Assembly (NCBI RefSeq): GCF_900129465.1
Contig: NZ_FSRA01000002.1
Coordinates: 620,001-684,000 of the forward strand
Direction: 5' to 3'
Length of the DNA: 64,000 nucleotides
Source of the DNA: Chitinophaga niabensis
GTDB lineage: Bacteria > Bacteroidota > Bacteroidia > Chitinophagales > Chitinophagaceae
In this document: in pieces, positions 16,677 to 25,313 of the stretch
How the letters are laid out: every line of letters begins with the position of its first letter
Numbering within the stretch: the stretch's first letter is position 1
The notes under the pieces: generated by a model
The model's database searches: none
What the model was told of the DNA's origin: nothing
Seen by the model: the letters and a program-made list of their open reading frames with translations, nothing else
Program-made: the position numbers and the translations under genes

Positions 16677-17468
16677 TTATTCTTCGAATACTACTGGTTC
16701 TCCTTCCGGTCTTTCAGAAGGATCAACATAATCGATGATAAAGTTATTCCGTCCTTCGCCTACCATAATACTGAGGAACCTGGCCTGCACCAGTTCCAGC
16801 ATACCCAGGAACAGGAAGATCGCATGCACACGGTCCTTACAATGATCGAAGATCTTTTCAAAGGCCATGGTCCTTTCCGTGCGCGCCAGGTCCAGCATAT
16901 ATTCCCGGGAGCCTTCCATGGTATAATCATATTTATATACCACGTGCTGGGGTTTATTGTTGCGTTCCTTGACCCGCTGCATGATCTTTTCAAAGGTTTT
17001 GGTGAGTTTGAAAAGCGTAAGGGTCTGTACCTCAGTGCCTTCGCTGGTCACCTCTCCGATAATGGCCAATTCCCGGGCAATATTACCCCGTTTCATCTGC
17101 AACATACGGTCTGCCTCTTTCTCCGCCAGTTCTGCCGCTGCCTGTTTGAAACGCTTGTATTCCAGGATCTTATCTACCAGTTCCATCCGTGGGTCAATTT
17201 CATTACCTGCTTCGTCCAGCTCTTTGCGGGGGATCAGCATTTTTGCCTTGATCCGCATGAGGGTGGAGATGAAGAGGATGAATTCGCTGGCCAGCTCAAT
17301 GTTCAGTGTTTCAAGGTGGTGGATATAATCCAGGAAGTCGTTAGTAATACTGGTGATGGGGATATTATAAATATCCAGCTCATCTCTTTCAATAAAGAAA
17401 AGCAACAGATCGAACGGCCCCTCGAACTGGGCTAATTTGATCTTGTATATCTCTTGGTCGTTAGCCAT
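16677..17468 (-). CDS. scpA: Segregation and condensation protein A
   Basis: Kleisin subunit that bridges the SMC heads in the SMC-ScpAB condensin complex, which organises and segregates the nucleoid. The N-terminal IKLAQFEGPFDLLLFFIERDELDIYNIPI matches the family start, and the C-terminal winged-helix region ends in SERPEGEPVVFEE. About 263 residues, normal. ATG 17468 (MANDQEIYK) is chosen because the longer frame to 17513 would run into the terminator hairpin of the preceding gene. scpB and smc are not in the window. Confidence 0.93.
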   Translation of the reverse strand: MANDQEIYKIKLAQFEGPFDLLLFFIERDELDIYNIPITSITNDFLDYIHHLETLNIELASEFILFISTLMRIKAKMLIPRKELDEAGNEIDPRMELVDKILEYKRFKQAAAELAEKEADRMLQMKRGNIARELAIIGEVTSEGTEVQTLTLFKLTKTFEKIMQRVKERNNKPQHVVYKYDYTMEGSREYMLDLARTERTMAFEKIFDHCKDRVHAIFLFLGMLELVQARFLSIMVGEGRNNFIIDYVDPSERPEGEPVVFEE

Positions 17469-17481
17469 AATTAAATAATAA

Positions 17482-17508
17482 AAACCTGCCGGTAGGCCCG
17501 ACAGGTTT
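17482..17508 (-). terminator. Intrinsic terminator after the DUF3078-like gene
   Basis: AAACCTG (17482-17488) pairs with CAGGTTT (17502-17508), followed on the minus strand by a T-rich run. It separates the DUF3078-like transcript from scpA. Confidence 0.65.
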
Positions 17509-17534
17509 ATCAAAAATAAGGAAAATCCCCTGAA

Positions 17535-18479
17535 TCAGAATTTAGCGGTAAGACCTATGCCCAGCACCTGTTTTATTTGTAGCCGGGGGCCTTTAACACC
17601 GGTTTTGGTGTTTTCAAACTCCTTCACATCGTCGTCATAGATCATATCTACGTTCACATTGGCACTGATCCATTTATTCACTTTCAGGGCCAGGGTATTG
17701 GTCCAGAATACGTCTATATTCTGCGGATTATGCTTGTAATTGGAAAAAAGCTCCAGTTTTGAACGGAATGTGATGTTCTTCACTATTTCCTTGTTCCAGG
17801 TGGCGGCCAGGTAAGCACCGAATTCTCCTTTTACATGTTTCCCGGTATCTACTCCATACGCTCCATGGGCAGATAAGGTATCGTCCATTACTACAACCCA
17901 GCGGGCTGTGATGGGAGACATGAATAATGAAAACTCCTTATTGGGCATATAATCAATACCCGGAGATAATACTATATATGCGGGAGCAAAGAATTTAGAT
18001 GTGAGTTGTTTGGTAGTGTCAGTAGGATACAGGTAACCATTGGCAAACTGGGTACGGAGGTTGAATAAAGCACCCAGGTACCAGCTTTTCCCTATTTCGT
18101 ACCCATATTTGGAGGTCATATCTATCCGGTCGTCGCTTTTACGGCTGCCAAGGCTGGTAGTGTTCACATAACCGTAAGCGAGGTCAATATTATTATCCCA
18201 GGAATGTTTCCCCTTTTTGTAATTCGCGAAACCATTGAGGGTACCCAGGAGGGAAAGTGATAATTTATCACCACCCGCAGCCCAGTTCGTTAAAGATCCC
18301 TGGTTGAACATAAGGCCAAAATTGCCTCCTTTCTTCCATAATCTGCCAGTGGTATCTTTCTCTGCATTCTTAATTTTGGCAGCCGCTTCTTCCCTTATCT
18401 TCTTCATGCTGTTGTCTTGCGCCTGCACAGTAAAAAAGGTCAGCAGGCATACAGTGACTGCTACATAAAACTTCTTCAT
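17535..18479 (-). CDS. DUF3078-like secreted protein, probable outer-membrane barrel
   Basis: About 314 residues with a signal peptide (MKKFYVAVTVCLLTFFTVQAQ). Alternating amphipathic strands follow, rich in aromatic and small residues, starting with GGNFGLMFNQGSLTNWAAGGD, which is characteristic of the Bacteroidota DUF3078 family. It ends in ...GLTAKF, a terminal Phe as in many outer-membrane barrels. Function unknown; the protein probably sits in the outer membrane or is exposed in the periplasm. ATG 18479 is selected because it begins the signal peptide; the frame upstream to 18533 overlaps the mscL terminator. Confidence 0.85.
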   Translation of the reverse strand: MKKFYVAVTVCLLTFFTVQAQDNSMKKIREEAAAKIKNAEKDTTGRLWKKGGNFGLMFNQGSLTNWAAGGDKLSLSLLGTLNGFANYKKGKHSWDNNIDLAYGYVNTTSLGSRKSDDRIDMTSKYGYEIGKSWYLGALFNLRTQFANGYLYPTDTTKQLTSKFFAPAYIVLSPGIDYMPNKEFSLFMSPITARWVVVMDDTLSAHGAYGVDTGKHVKGEFGAYLAATWNKEIVKNITFRSKLELFSNYKHNPQNIDVFWTNTLALKVNKWISANVNVDMIYDDDVKEFENTKTGVKGPRLQIKQVLGIGLTAKF

Positions 18480-18510
18480 TCTCAAATTGGTTATATAGAT
18501 TAAATAGTGA

Positions 18511-18537
18511 ACGGTTGGCCGTTGCCCGGCCAACCGT
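18511..18537 (-). terminator. Intrinsic terminator after mscL
   Basis: ACGGTTGGCC (18511-18520) and GGCCAACCGT (18528-18537) form a perfect 10-bp stem 20 bases past the mscL stop. Confidence 0.75.
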
Positions 18538-18557
18538 CTATCTTAAACAAGGTTGAA

Positions 18558-18932
18558 TTATTTTTGTTTAATGGCATCACGGATCTCCATCAGCAACTTC
18601 TCTTCAGTGGTAGGTCCTGCAGGGGCAACGGGGGCTTCTGGTTTTTTCAGACGATTGATGGCCCTTACCAGGAGGAAGATAGCGAAGGCTACTATGATAA
18701 ATTCTACCGTTGCCTGGAGAAACATGCCGTACTTCACTTCGGCGGTCCCTACTTTAATCATCAGGTCTTTGAAGTCAAAACCACCGATCAGGATTCCTAC
18801 CAATGGCATAATGATCGCATCTACAAGAGAACCTACAATCTTTCCAAAAGCAGCGCCGATCACAACACCTACTGCGAGATCGATCACATTGCCTTTCATG
18901 GCAAAGGCTTTAAATTCACTGAGAAAAGACAT
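18558..18932 (-). CDS. mscL: Large-conductance mechanosensitive channel
   Basis: Inner-membrane safety valve that opens at high membrane tension during hypo-osmotic shock. 124 residues with the MscL N-terminal helix ([27 protein letters not shown], glycine-rich pore helix), a periplasmic loop with the conserved IGGFDFKDL, a second membrane helix ([19 protein letters not shown]) and the C-terminal bundle [10 protein letters not shown]. Slightly short but complete. Monocistronic, with its own terminator. Confidence 0.97.
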   Translation of the reverse strand: MSFLSEFKAFAMKGNVIDLAVGVVIGAAFGKIVGSLVDAIIMPLVGILIGGFDFKDLMIKVGTAEVKYGMFLQATVEFIIVAFAIFLLVRAINRLKKPEAPVAPAGPTTEEKLLMEIRDAIKQK

Positions 18933-18994
18933 ACGCTGAAATTTTAGTGTTAAAGAAATAATGAATGGTCTATAATGACCGCTATATTAAGAAT

Positions 18995-19768
18995 TTACGA
19001 CTTGTTATCCTCATTATTTTTTGGCGCCGGCAATTTAGGAAACTTCATTTTCAATGATTTTAGTGTATCCCTTACCGTTTTAGCAATCACATATTCCTTA
19101 TACCAGTTCTGATCTGCAGGCACTATGATCCAGGGCACTTTGTTACAATTCTCAAATACATCTTCATATGCTTTCCAGTATGTTTTAAAGAGCTTGGCCT
19201 CCGCAAAATCCTTTTCGTTGTACTTCCACATTTTCGTGGGGTCCTGCGTACGTTCTTCCAGCCGTTGTTTTTGTTCTTCCGGTGAAACGTGTAAATAGAA
19301 TTTCAGGATGTGGGTGTCATTATGCTCCGTCAACAGTTTCTCAAAATCATTGATGGCATCAAATCTTCTTTTGATCGTTTTCTCATCTACCCATTTATGC
19401 ACGCGTTGTACGAGCACATCTTCGTAATGAGAACGGTTGAATACCTGGATCATTCCCTTAGCCGGCGCATGCTGATGGATCCGCCACAGGAAATCATGGT
19501 CCATCTGTTCTTCCGTAGGTGCTTTAAAAGGTTGCACCTGTACACCCATAGGGTTCATCATACCAAACACATTGCGGATCACGCCGTCTTTACCGCTGGC
19601 ATCCATTCCCTGTAATACAACCAATAAACTATGTTTATGTTCAGCATAGAGGAGATTTTGCAGATCGTCCAGTTCATCCTGGATCCTTCTGAACTGCTCT
19701 TTGGTTTGCTCCTTCCCGAACTTCTGTGGGGCCGTAGTGGCTAATGATGACAGTTTTACAGTAGGCAT
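18995..19768 (-). CDS. Polyphosphate kinase 2 family protein
   Basis: Transfers phosphate between polyphosphate and nucleotides. About 257 residues with Walker A GMDASGKDG (about residues 54-62), a Walker B and lid region with VFNRSHYEDVLVQRVH, and EERTQDPTKMWKYNEKDFAEA, all typical of PPK2; length and motifs resemble short class III forms that act on AMP or ADP. The frame is open to an ATG at 19798, but a -7 promoter element (19796-19803) overlaps that codon, so ATG 19768 (MPTVKLSS) is chosen. No ppk1 or ppx gene is nearby. Substrate preference cannot be fixed from sequence alone. Confidence 0.92.
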   Translation of the reverse strand: MPTVKLSSLATTAPQKFGKEQTKEQFRRIQDELDDLQNLLYAEHKHSLLVVLQGMDASGKDGVIRNVFGMMNPMGVQVQPFKAPTEEQMDHDFLWRIHQHAPAKGMIQVFNRSHYEDVLVQRVHKWVDEKTIKRRFDAINDFEKLLTEHNDTHILKFYLHVSPEEQKQRLEERTQDPTKMWKYNEKDFAEAKLFKTYWKAYEDVFENCNKVPWIIVPADQNWYKEYVIAKTVRDTLKSLKMKFPKLPAPKNNEDNKS

Positions 19769-19795
19769 ACGCGTAAGATCTTTATTAAATTTAAG

Positions 19796-19803
19796 CAAAT
19801 TTA
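19796..19803 (-). promoter_or_regulatory. -7 promoter element of the PPK2 gene
   Basis: On the minus strand it reads TAAATTTG, an exact TAnnTTTG, 27 bases upstream of ATG 19768. Confidence 0.55.
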
Positions 19804-19838
19804 TTTAGCATACAGGGATTCGGTATCTTTACGGCCCT

Positions 19839-20705
19839 ATGGACCAACGCTTATTAAACTGGGGGATCTTCCTTCTCTTGTCCCTTACCTGGGGCAGTTC
19901 TTTCATACTGATGAAGCTGGGTTTGGAGTCCTTTAACCCTTACCAGGTAGCTAGCCTGAGGCTTATTTCAGGTGGTCTGGCATTACTCCCTTTTTTCCTG
20001 AAAGCGATACGTGAAGTACCTAAAAGTAAACTTCCCCTGATCATTGTTTCCGGCCTGCTGGGTAATGGTATCCCCGCTTACCTGTTCTGCATTGCGGAAA
20101 CCAGGATAGACAGTTCGCTCGCAGGTATGCTTAATTCTTTCACGCCGGTATTTGCTTTATTCTTTGGGCTGGTGATCTTTCGCGCCCCTGTAGCTAAAAG
20201 GCAACTGATAGGCCTCGCGATAGGTTTCGTTGGCGTGATCTGCTTGTTCCTTGCCAAAGGGATCAATACAAATGAGTACTGGTACTATGGCTTTTTTGTA
20301 GTGCTGGCTACGGCCTGTTACGGGTTGAACATTACCATTGTACATCATTACCTGAAGGGTCATGCTTCTATGCACCTGGTAGCCATCTCTCTTTTCTTTA
20401 TGGCCGTGTTTGCCTTGCCTATCTTATTATCCGGCAATTTCTTCTCTTTATTCCAGGGAGATGATAAACCCTGGATGAGCCTTGGTGCAAGTGTATTATT
20501 AGGTGTGATGGGAACAGGTATTGCTTCTATACTTTTCTATCAGCTGATCAGGTCTGCCGGAACTATTTTCGCTTCCATGGTCACTTACGGTTTACCTATA
20601 GTGGCCATTGGCTGGGGCTTATTAGCCGGTGAGGTTATCAATATGCTGCAGGTATTGTGTTTGTTTGGGATCATGGGAGGCGTTTACCTGGTGAATCGTA
20701 AATAA
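19839..20705 (+). CDS. EamA/DMT family transporter
   Basis: 288-residue inner-membrane protein with about ten hydrophobic helices arranged as two EamA repeats (about residues 5-135 and 150-285). The typical opening LLSLTWGSSFILMKLGL and second-repeat ATACYGLNITIVHHY are present. Family members export metabolites or amino acids; the substrate is unknown. TATCTTTA, a one-mismatch -7 element, lies at 19824-19831, only 7 bases before the ATG, implying a very short leader. The divergent PPK2 gene shares the intergenic space. Confidence 0.92.
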   Translation: MDQRLLNWGIFLLLSLTWGSSFILMKLGLESFNPYQVASLRLISGGLALLPFFLKAIREVPKSKLPLIIVSGLLGNGIPAYLFCIAETRIDSSLAGMLNSFTPVFALFFGLVIFRAPVAKRQLIGLAIGFVGVICLFLAKGINTNEYWYYGFFVVLATACYGLNITIVHHYLKGHASMHLVAISLFFMAVFALPILLSGNFFSLFQGDDKPWMSLGASVLLGVMGTGIASILFYQLIRSAGTIFASMVTYGLPIVAIGWGLLAGEVINMLQVLCLFGIMGGVYLVNRK

Positions 20706-20708
20706 AAA

Positions 20709-20735
20709 GAGGCTGTTCCTTAACGGAACAGCCTC
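20709..20735. terminator. Bidirectional terminator between the EamA gene and frr
   Basis: GAGGCTGTTCC (20709-20719) pairs perfectly with GGAACAGCCTC (20725-20735). An A-rich flank on the left gives a T run for the minus-strand frr transcript, and the stem starts 4 bases after the EamA stop. Confidence 0.75.
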
Positions 20736-20757
20736 CTGAAGATCTTTATCCCCGGGC

Positions 20758-21321
20758 TTAAATAGCCATAATCTCTTTGTCTTTAGCTGCGCAATGCTTG
20801 TCTATTATCTGGATGAATTTATCCGTCAGCTCCTGTACATCAGCTTCTGCGTCCTTCGCAGTATCTTCACTCAGTCCGTCTTTCTGTAATTTCTTGATAG
20901 ATTCGATAGCGTCCCTACGGATATTCCGGATAGCTACTTTTCCATGTTCTCCTTCACCATTCACTTTCTTCACGAGTTCTTTACGGCGTTCTTCTGTAAG
21001 CGGTGGCAGGAAGAGGCGTATAATGATACCATCGTTCTGTGGATTGAGACCAATATTGGAAGCAATGATAGCACGTTCAATAGGTTGAAGCATGTTCTTT
21101 TCCCATGGTTGGATAGTGAGGGTACGGGCATCGGCCACACTTACGTTTGCAACCTGGTTCAAAGCAGTGGGGGCACCATAGTAATCAACATAAATACCAT
21201 CCAGGATCTGCGTATTCGCTTTACCTGCCCTTATTTTGGTGAGCTCGGTTTCCAGATGCGAAATTGAATGCTGCATGGTTTCCTTTGCATCCTCCAGGAT
21301 TAAATTAAGTTCGTCTTGCAT
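20758..21321 (-). CDS. frr: Ribosome recycling factor
   Basis: Works with EF-G to split the post-termination ribosome. 187 residues, the standard length, with the three-helix-bundle markers: [32 protein letters not shown]-like core (here [10 protein letters not shown]), [13 protein letters not shown], and [19 protein letters not shown]. Usually follows pyrH; here it stands alone behind its own promoter (-33 at 21376-21373 and -7 at 21353-21346). Confidence 0.97.
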   Translation of the reverse strand: [187 protein letters not shown]

Positions 21322-21345
21322 AAGAAATAATACTTAAAGTGCATG

Positions 21346-21376
21346 CAAACCTACATGAAATCTTTTAATCATCAAA
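21346..21376 (-). promoter_or_regulatory. Promoter of frr with both -33 and -7 elements
   Basis: On the minus strand TTTG (21376-21373), a 19-base spacer and TAGGTTTG (21353-21346) match the full Bacteroidota promoter layout. The ATG of frr is 24 bases downstream. Confidence 0.7.
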
Positions 21377-21425
21377 GGATGAGCCAGGATAGAAAAAGTA
21401 AATGGAGTTTGTGCAGGTTGCAATA

Positions 21426-22568
21426 TTATTTATCCTGCAACATTCCTTCCGTATTGATACGCAGGATCTTAGGTTTGGTAATGGCAGGCGCCACTTCTAC
21501 TTCTTCCGCTAATGCCACTGCCGGTTTGGGCGTTTCTTGCCGTTTCTTCAACACGAAAAGTATAGCGGTGAATCCTAAGGCCAGGGTGCCGATCAGGCCC
21601 ATGAGGTAAGTTGTACCTATATTTTGTAATGAAAAGGCTAAAGTGATAAATCCTACATTGAATGCCACGGCCACCAATGTTGCCTGACGGTGTGAAAGCC
21701 CCAGCGCCAGCATATAATGGTGAATATGATGCCTGTCTGCTGTAAAAGGAGACCTGCCGCGACTCATCCGGATAGCAAATACCCTTAAGGTATCAAACAA
21801 GGGAATGATCAGAATGGCAAATGCGATGGCAGGAACTGCCTGTAACGGCATTTTGCCTATCGGGTTACCCGCTACTTCAATGAATTTAACGATCAGGGTT
21901 GCGTTCACTAGTCCTACCAAAAGTGAACCGGTATCTCCCATGAATATTTTAGCGGGGGTGATATTAAAGATCAAAAATGCGGCAAGGCCTGCGGCAAGAC
22001 TGAACCCCATTACGGCAAAAGTAACTTCATTCACATAAAGGAAGTAAGCACCCAGCACTGCTGAAACCAACATACCGATGCTACCTGCCAGCCCGTCGAT
22101 ACCATCGATCAGGTTGAAGGCGTTGATCACTACTATGAAAGTAAAGTAAGTAAGTAAAAGGCTGAAATGGTATGGCAAAGTTTCGATGCCGAACATTCCA
22201 TACATATTGCGGATCTGGAGATTACCCAGGTAAATAATAGCAAAAGCAGCTACCAGCTGTCCTACCAGTTTCTTAACAGGGGAAAGGCCGGTAATGTCGT
22301 CTTTCATACCTACGATGAATATGACAAAGAAAGCCGCAACAAGGTATTGAAGAGGAAAAGTTTGCTGCGAAGGGGCGCAAACCAGTGTTGCCAGCACAAA
22401 GCCGGCAAAGAAACCCAATCCACCGAGCGTGGGGATACGGGATTTATGCGATTTGCGCTCGTCTGGTTCGTCATATAGATGTTTCAATTTGGCCACCCGG
22501 ATCAAAACGGGTATGGCAAAATAGGTTATAACGAAACTCAGGACAGTCGCGATAATTACATTCTCCAT
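21426..22568 (-). CDS. Glycosyltransferase family 4 protein, WecA/MraY-like undecaprenyl-phosphate sugar-1-phosphate transferase
   Basis: Predicted to transfer a sugar-1-phosphate from a UDP-sugar to undecaprenyl phosphate in the inner membrane, starting a surface polysaccharide or teichoic-acid-like polymer. 380 residues with about ten membrane helices. Signature motifs: DEPDERKSHKSRIPTLGGLGF near residue 35, GMKDDITGLSPVKKL, FNLIDGIDGLAGS, and AKIFMGDTGSLLVG, plus HIHHYMLALGL in the C-terminal cytosolic loop as in WecA. A cytosolic tail (about 330-380) follows. No polysaccharide operon is attached; a lone copy like this is common in the phylum. Exact sugar unknown. Confidence 0.92.
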   Translation of the reverse strand: MENVIIATVLSFVITYFAIPVLIRVAKLKHLYDEPDERKSHKSRIPTLGGLGFFAGFVLATLVCAPSQQTFPLQYLVAAFFVIFIVGMKDDITGLSPVKKLVGQLVAAFAIIYLGNLQIRNMYGMFGIETLPYHFSLLLTYFTFIVVINAFNLIDGIDGLAGSIGMLVSAVLGAYFLYVNEVTFAVMGFSLAAGLAAFLIFNITPAKIFMGDTGSLLVGLVNATLIVKFIEVAGNPIGKMPLQAVPAIAFAILIIPLFDTLRVFAIRMSRGRSPFTADRHHIHHYMLALGLSHRQATLVAVAFNVGFITLAFSLQNIGTTYLMGLIGTLALGFTAILFVLKKRQETPKPAVALAEEVEVAPAITKPKILRINTEGMLQDK

Positions 22569-22584
22569 ACGGGGGGTTGTGGTG

Positions 22585-22592
22585 CAAAGATA
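22585..22592 (-). promoter_or_regulatory. -7 promoter element of the WecA-like gene
   Basis: The minus strand reads TATCTTTG, an exact match, 16 bases before the ATG. A TTG at 22617-22615 could be the -33 element (22-base spacer). Confidence 0.6.
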
Positions 22593-22695
22593 TTAAATTC
22601 AGTGATATGCGTATCAACATTTTATAAAAACTATGGTTTTTAACCATTCTTCTAAAAAAAGGCGGAATACGCTGAGAATCTGGGCAATTTCTTAT

Positions 22696-22703
22696 TACTT
22701 TTG
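22696..22703 (+). promoter_or_regulatory. -7 promoter element of the transketolase N-half gene
   Basis: TACTTTTG matches TAnnTTTG. It ends 11 bases before ATG 22715 and 23 bases before ATG 22727, favouring the latter as start. Confidence 0.6.
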
Positions 22704-22726
22704 CGGCTTATAAAATGCCAATTATC

Positions 22727-23566
22727 ATGCCAGAACTGAAAGATATAGCCACGCAGATCAGGCGGGACATTGTACGGATGGTACATGCTGTGCAAAGCGG
22801 ACATCCCGGAGGATCCCTGGGCTGTACGGATTATTTTACGGCCTTGTTCTTCAAGGTGATGGAACATCGCCCCGAACCATTTGATATGGACGGTAAGGAT
22901 CAGGACCTTTTCTTCCTCTCCAATGGTCACATTTCCCCTGTGTATTACAGTGCACTGGCGCATTCCGGCTATTTCCCCAAAGCGGAACTGGCTACTTTCC
23001 GGAAACTCAATTCCCGCCTCCAGGGGCACCCCACTACGCATGAGCATCTTCCCGGTGTTCGTATTGCCAGTGGCTCCCTCGGCCAGGGTATGAGCGTTGC
23101 ACTGGGTGCGGCCCTCTCTAAAAAACTCAATAAAGATAGCAAACTGGTATATTCCCTTCACGGAGATGGTGAACTGGAAGAAGGTCAGAACTGGGAAGCC
23201 ATTATGTTTGCGGCGCATCATAAAGTGGACAACCTGATCGCTACAGTGGATTATAATGGTCAACAGATCGACGGCCCTACAGATAAAGTAATGAGCCTGG
23301 GTGATCTTGGTGCTAAATTCACCTCTTTTGGCTGGGTTGTGCTGAATCTTGATAAAGGTAATGATGTGGATGAAGTGGTAGCCACCCTGGAAAAGGCCAA
23401 AAGCCTTACCGGTAAAGGCCAACCTATTGTAATCATCATGAAGACCGGTATGGGTAAGGGAGTTGATTTCATGGAAGGTTCCCATGAATGGCATGGCATT
23501 GCTCCTAATGATGAGCAATTAGCAAAGGCCCTGGCACAATTGCCGGAAACACTGGGAGATTACTAA
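22727..23566 (+). CDS. Transketolase, N-terminal subunit
   Basis: ThDP-binding N-terminal half of a split transketolase (non-oxidative pentose phosphate pathway). About 279 residues with GHPGGSLGCTDYFTALFF, LSNGHISPVYYSALAHSGYF, the ThDP/Mg motif GDGELEEGQNWEA and NLIATVDYNGQQIDGPT. It ends with EGSHEWHGIAPNDEQL, where full-length transketolases continue into the pyrimidine domain. An active enzyme needs a separate C-terminal subunit. In many Bacteroidota the two halves are adjacent, but here the next gene is a convergent permease, so the partner must be elsewhere. An in-frame ATG at 22715 is possible, but 22727 (MPELKDIATQ) fits the family and the promoter better. Confidence 0.93.
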   Translation: MPELKDIATQIRRDIVRMVHAVQSGHPGGSLGCTDYFTALFFKVMEHRPEPFDMDGKDQDLFFLSNGHISPVYYSALAHSGYFPKAELATFRKLNSRLQGHPTTHEHLPGVRIASGSLGQGMSVALGAALSKKLNKDSKLVYSLHGDGELEEGQNWEAIMFAAHHKVDNLIATVDYNGQQIDGPTDKVMSLGDLGAKFTSFGWVVLNLDKGNDVDEVVATLEKAKSLTGKGQPIVIIMKTGMGKGVDFMEGSHEWHGIAPNDEQLAKALAQLPETLGDY

Positions 23567-23584
23567 ACTTAAAGTAAGTATAAA

Positions 23585-23616
23585 AAAGGCGCCGTGTCAA
23601 TTGATACGGCGCCTTT
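23585..23616. terminator. Bidirectional terminator
   Basis: AAAGGCGCCGT (23585-23595) pairs perfectly with ACGGCGCCTTT (23606-23616), with an inner TCAATTGA palindrome. It lies between the convergent transketolase-half and permease stops and has T-rich flanks on both strands. Confidence 0.85.
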
Positions 23617-23621
23617 ATATT

Positions 23622-24854
23622 TTAAGTGGCTTTCAGTGCTATTTCCTGGCTGGCGGCCCTTTTGGCGGGATACCAACTGGCCAGGACCCCAATAACGAGG
23701 ATGGTTACACTCACCAGGATAAAGTCATCTAAGTGCATCTCCACGGGGAAAGCATCTATCAGGAAAGAACCGCCTCCCAGCTTTACCAGGCCAAAATGCT
23801 GCTGTAATAAACAAATGGTGATGGCCAGGCTGAACCCTATGACACTCCCGGTCCCTGCTATGATCAGTCCTTCCGTGAGAAAGATCCGCTGAACAAGGCT
23901 ATTGCGGCTGCCCATGGCTTTCAGGATGGTGATGTCTTTCTGCTTTTCTATCACCAGCATAGACAATGAGCCGATCATATTAAAAGCAGCAATTACCAAG
24001 ATAAAGCTCAGGAACACATACACCACCCACTTTTCAGTTTGCATAACATTATATATGGTAGCATTCTGTTCCACCCGGGTGAGCACTTTCACGGTATCTC
24101 CCAGTAGTTCCTGCACCTTCCGTTTCACCTTCTTTTCCGAATATCCCGGCTTCACGGATAGTTCCAGGGAAGACATTTCCCCGGGGCTCATATTCAATAG
24201 GTTCCGGAGGAAGCTGATATCTGTGAGGATATATTTACTGTCAAACTCCTGCTGGATGGCAAAAGTGCCTACAGGATAGATCACCCCGGTATTCAGGGCC
24301 TGTTCCGGAAGCGCTGCATTCAGGTTACTATTCGCATCCCTTTTAGGCATGTATACGTTCACCGGCACCAGGCTATGTTCCACATCCACACCCAGCGCAG
24401 TTTCTATTCCCATTCCAAATATTGCCTGGTAGCCATTTTCGTGGCTAAGGTCAAACCGGCCCCGTACGATCTTGTCCTGCAAACCTGCTACAGATCTGAA
24501 CGCAGTGTCTACTCCTTTCAGTACGGCAATTGTCTGCTCATTACCAAAACGCAGCACGGCCTTTTCCTCGATGGACTGTGAATAATGCGCCACGCCCGGG
24601 ATAGCTGCTATCTCTTTGAGCTGGCTGGCAGTTAGTATAATGGTTTTGCCGGTAGCCGGCGCTACTTTGAGGGTGGGGTAAAAGGAAGAATACAGTGATT
24701 TAACAAGACCGGTAAATCCATTGAAAACACTCAAAACGGTGATCAAAGCGGCAGTACCTACTGCGATTGCGCCCACGCTAACCCATGCAATGATATTGAT
24801 GGCACTGGTGGATTTGCGGGCCCGGAAATAACGAAGTGCGAACTGCCAGATCAT
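23622..24854 (-). CDS. FtsX-like/LolC-LolE-type ABC transporter permease
   Basis: 410-residue inner-membrane permease. Helix 1 is near residues 17-45 (INIIAWVSVGAIAVGTAALITVLSVFNGF), a large periplasmic MacB-type core domain (about 50-240) follows, and three C-terminal helices form the FtsX domain (about 270-400: LVIEKQKDITILKAMGSRNSLVQRIFLTEG). The LolC/LolE family moves lipoproteins from the inner membrane to LolA; the Bacteroidota homologues may have other substrates. No ATPase gene is adjacent. It follows rbfA by 8 bases on the same strand, an arrangement I recall as frequent in Bacteroidota. Confidence 0.88.
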   Translation of the reverse strand: MIWQFALRYFRARKSTSAINIIAWVSVGAIAVGTAALITVLSVFNGFTGLVKSLYSSFYPTLKVAPATGKTIILTASQLKEIAAIPGVAHYSQSIEEKAVLRFGNEQTIAVLKGVDTAFRSVAGLQDKIVRGRFDLSHENGYQAIFGMGIETALGVDVEHSLVPVNVYMPKRDANSNLNAALPEQALNTGVIYPVGTFAIQQEFDSKYILTDISFLRNLLNMSPGEMSSLELSVKPGYSEKKVKRKVQELLGDTVKVLTRVEQNATIYNVMQTEKWVVYVFLSFILVIAAFNMIGSLSMLVIEKQKDITILKAMGSRNSLVQRIFLTEGLIIAGTGSVIGFSLAITICLLQQHFGLVKLGGGSFLIDAFPVEMHLDDFILVSVTILVIGVLASWYPAKRAASQEIALKAT

Positions 24855-24862
24855 GTTGTAAT

Positions 24863-25228
24863 TTACTTCTTGTCTTTATCCTCGTTGATCTTCTTAAAGA
24901 GTTCCTCCATCTTGAACACATGGTCCAGCGTATCGTCCAGGAAAAAGTTGATGTAAGGCACACGACGTAATTGTTTGGCGACCCTGTTGCCCAGTGCGCC
25001 CCTGATCTCGCCCATCCGCTCATTGATCTTTTCCAGCATCTCCTCGGGGGATTTGATCTGGAACATGCTTAAATATACCCTTGCTTCCAGCAGGTCCGGT
25101 GTCATTTTCACGGAAGAGATGGAGATCATGCCTCCTTCTGTAACGTTGAACCCCATACGCATAAATATATCACTCAATTCCTCCTGCACAAGTTGCCCTA
25201 CCTGCTTTTGCCTTTTAGTTTCTTGCAT
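24863..25228 (-). CDS. rbfA: 30S ribosome-binding factor A
   Basis: Binds the 30S subunit near the 5' helix of 16S rRNA during late maturation and cold adaptation. 121 residues with the KH-like fold: RQKQVGQLVQEELSDIF at the start, ISISSVKMTPDLLEARVYLSMF, and LRRVPYINFFLDDTLDHVFKMEELF near the C-terminus (the P-x-L/I-x-F-x-x-D family motif). ATG 25228 (MQETKRQKQ) is chosen over the extension to 25273, which overlaps the -7 box at 25271-25278. It is the first gene of a unit with the FtsX-like permease. Confidence 0.94.
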   Translation of the reverse strand: MQETKRQKQVGQLVQEELSDIFMRMGFNVTEGGMISISSVKMTPDLLEARVYLSMFQIKSPEEMLEKINERMGEIRGALGNRVAKQLRRVPYINFFLDDTLDHVFKMEELFKKINEDKDKK

Positions 25229-25270
25229 TTTACTTAATTTAAGCCGAACTCCCCTCCATGGGAATCCGCC

Positions 25271-25278
25271 CAAAATTA
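25271..25278 (-). promoter_or_regulatory. -7 promoter element of rbfA
   Basis: The minus strand reads TAATTTTG, an exact TAnnTTTG, 42 bases before the rbfA ATG. Confidence 0.55.
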
Positions 25279-25313
25279 ACCATTTTATATGGTTATCCGC
25301 CCCGCTTTTAATG

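Noticed and set aside
16620-17435. 271-codon plus-strand frame opposite scpA
   Set aside because: Antisense to scpA and without family features.
22652-23518. 288-codon minus-strand frame opposite the transketolase half
   Set aside because: Fully antisense to a gene with clear ThDP motifs; the translation is low-information and has no family features.
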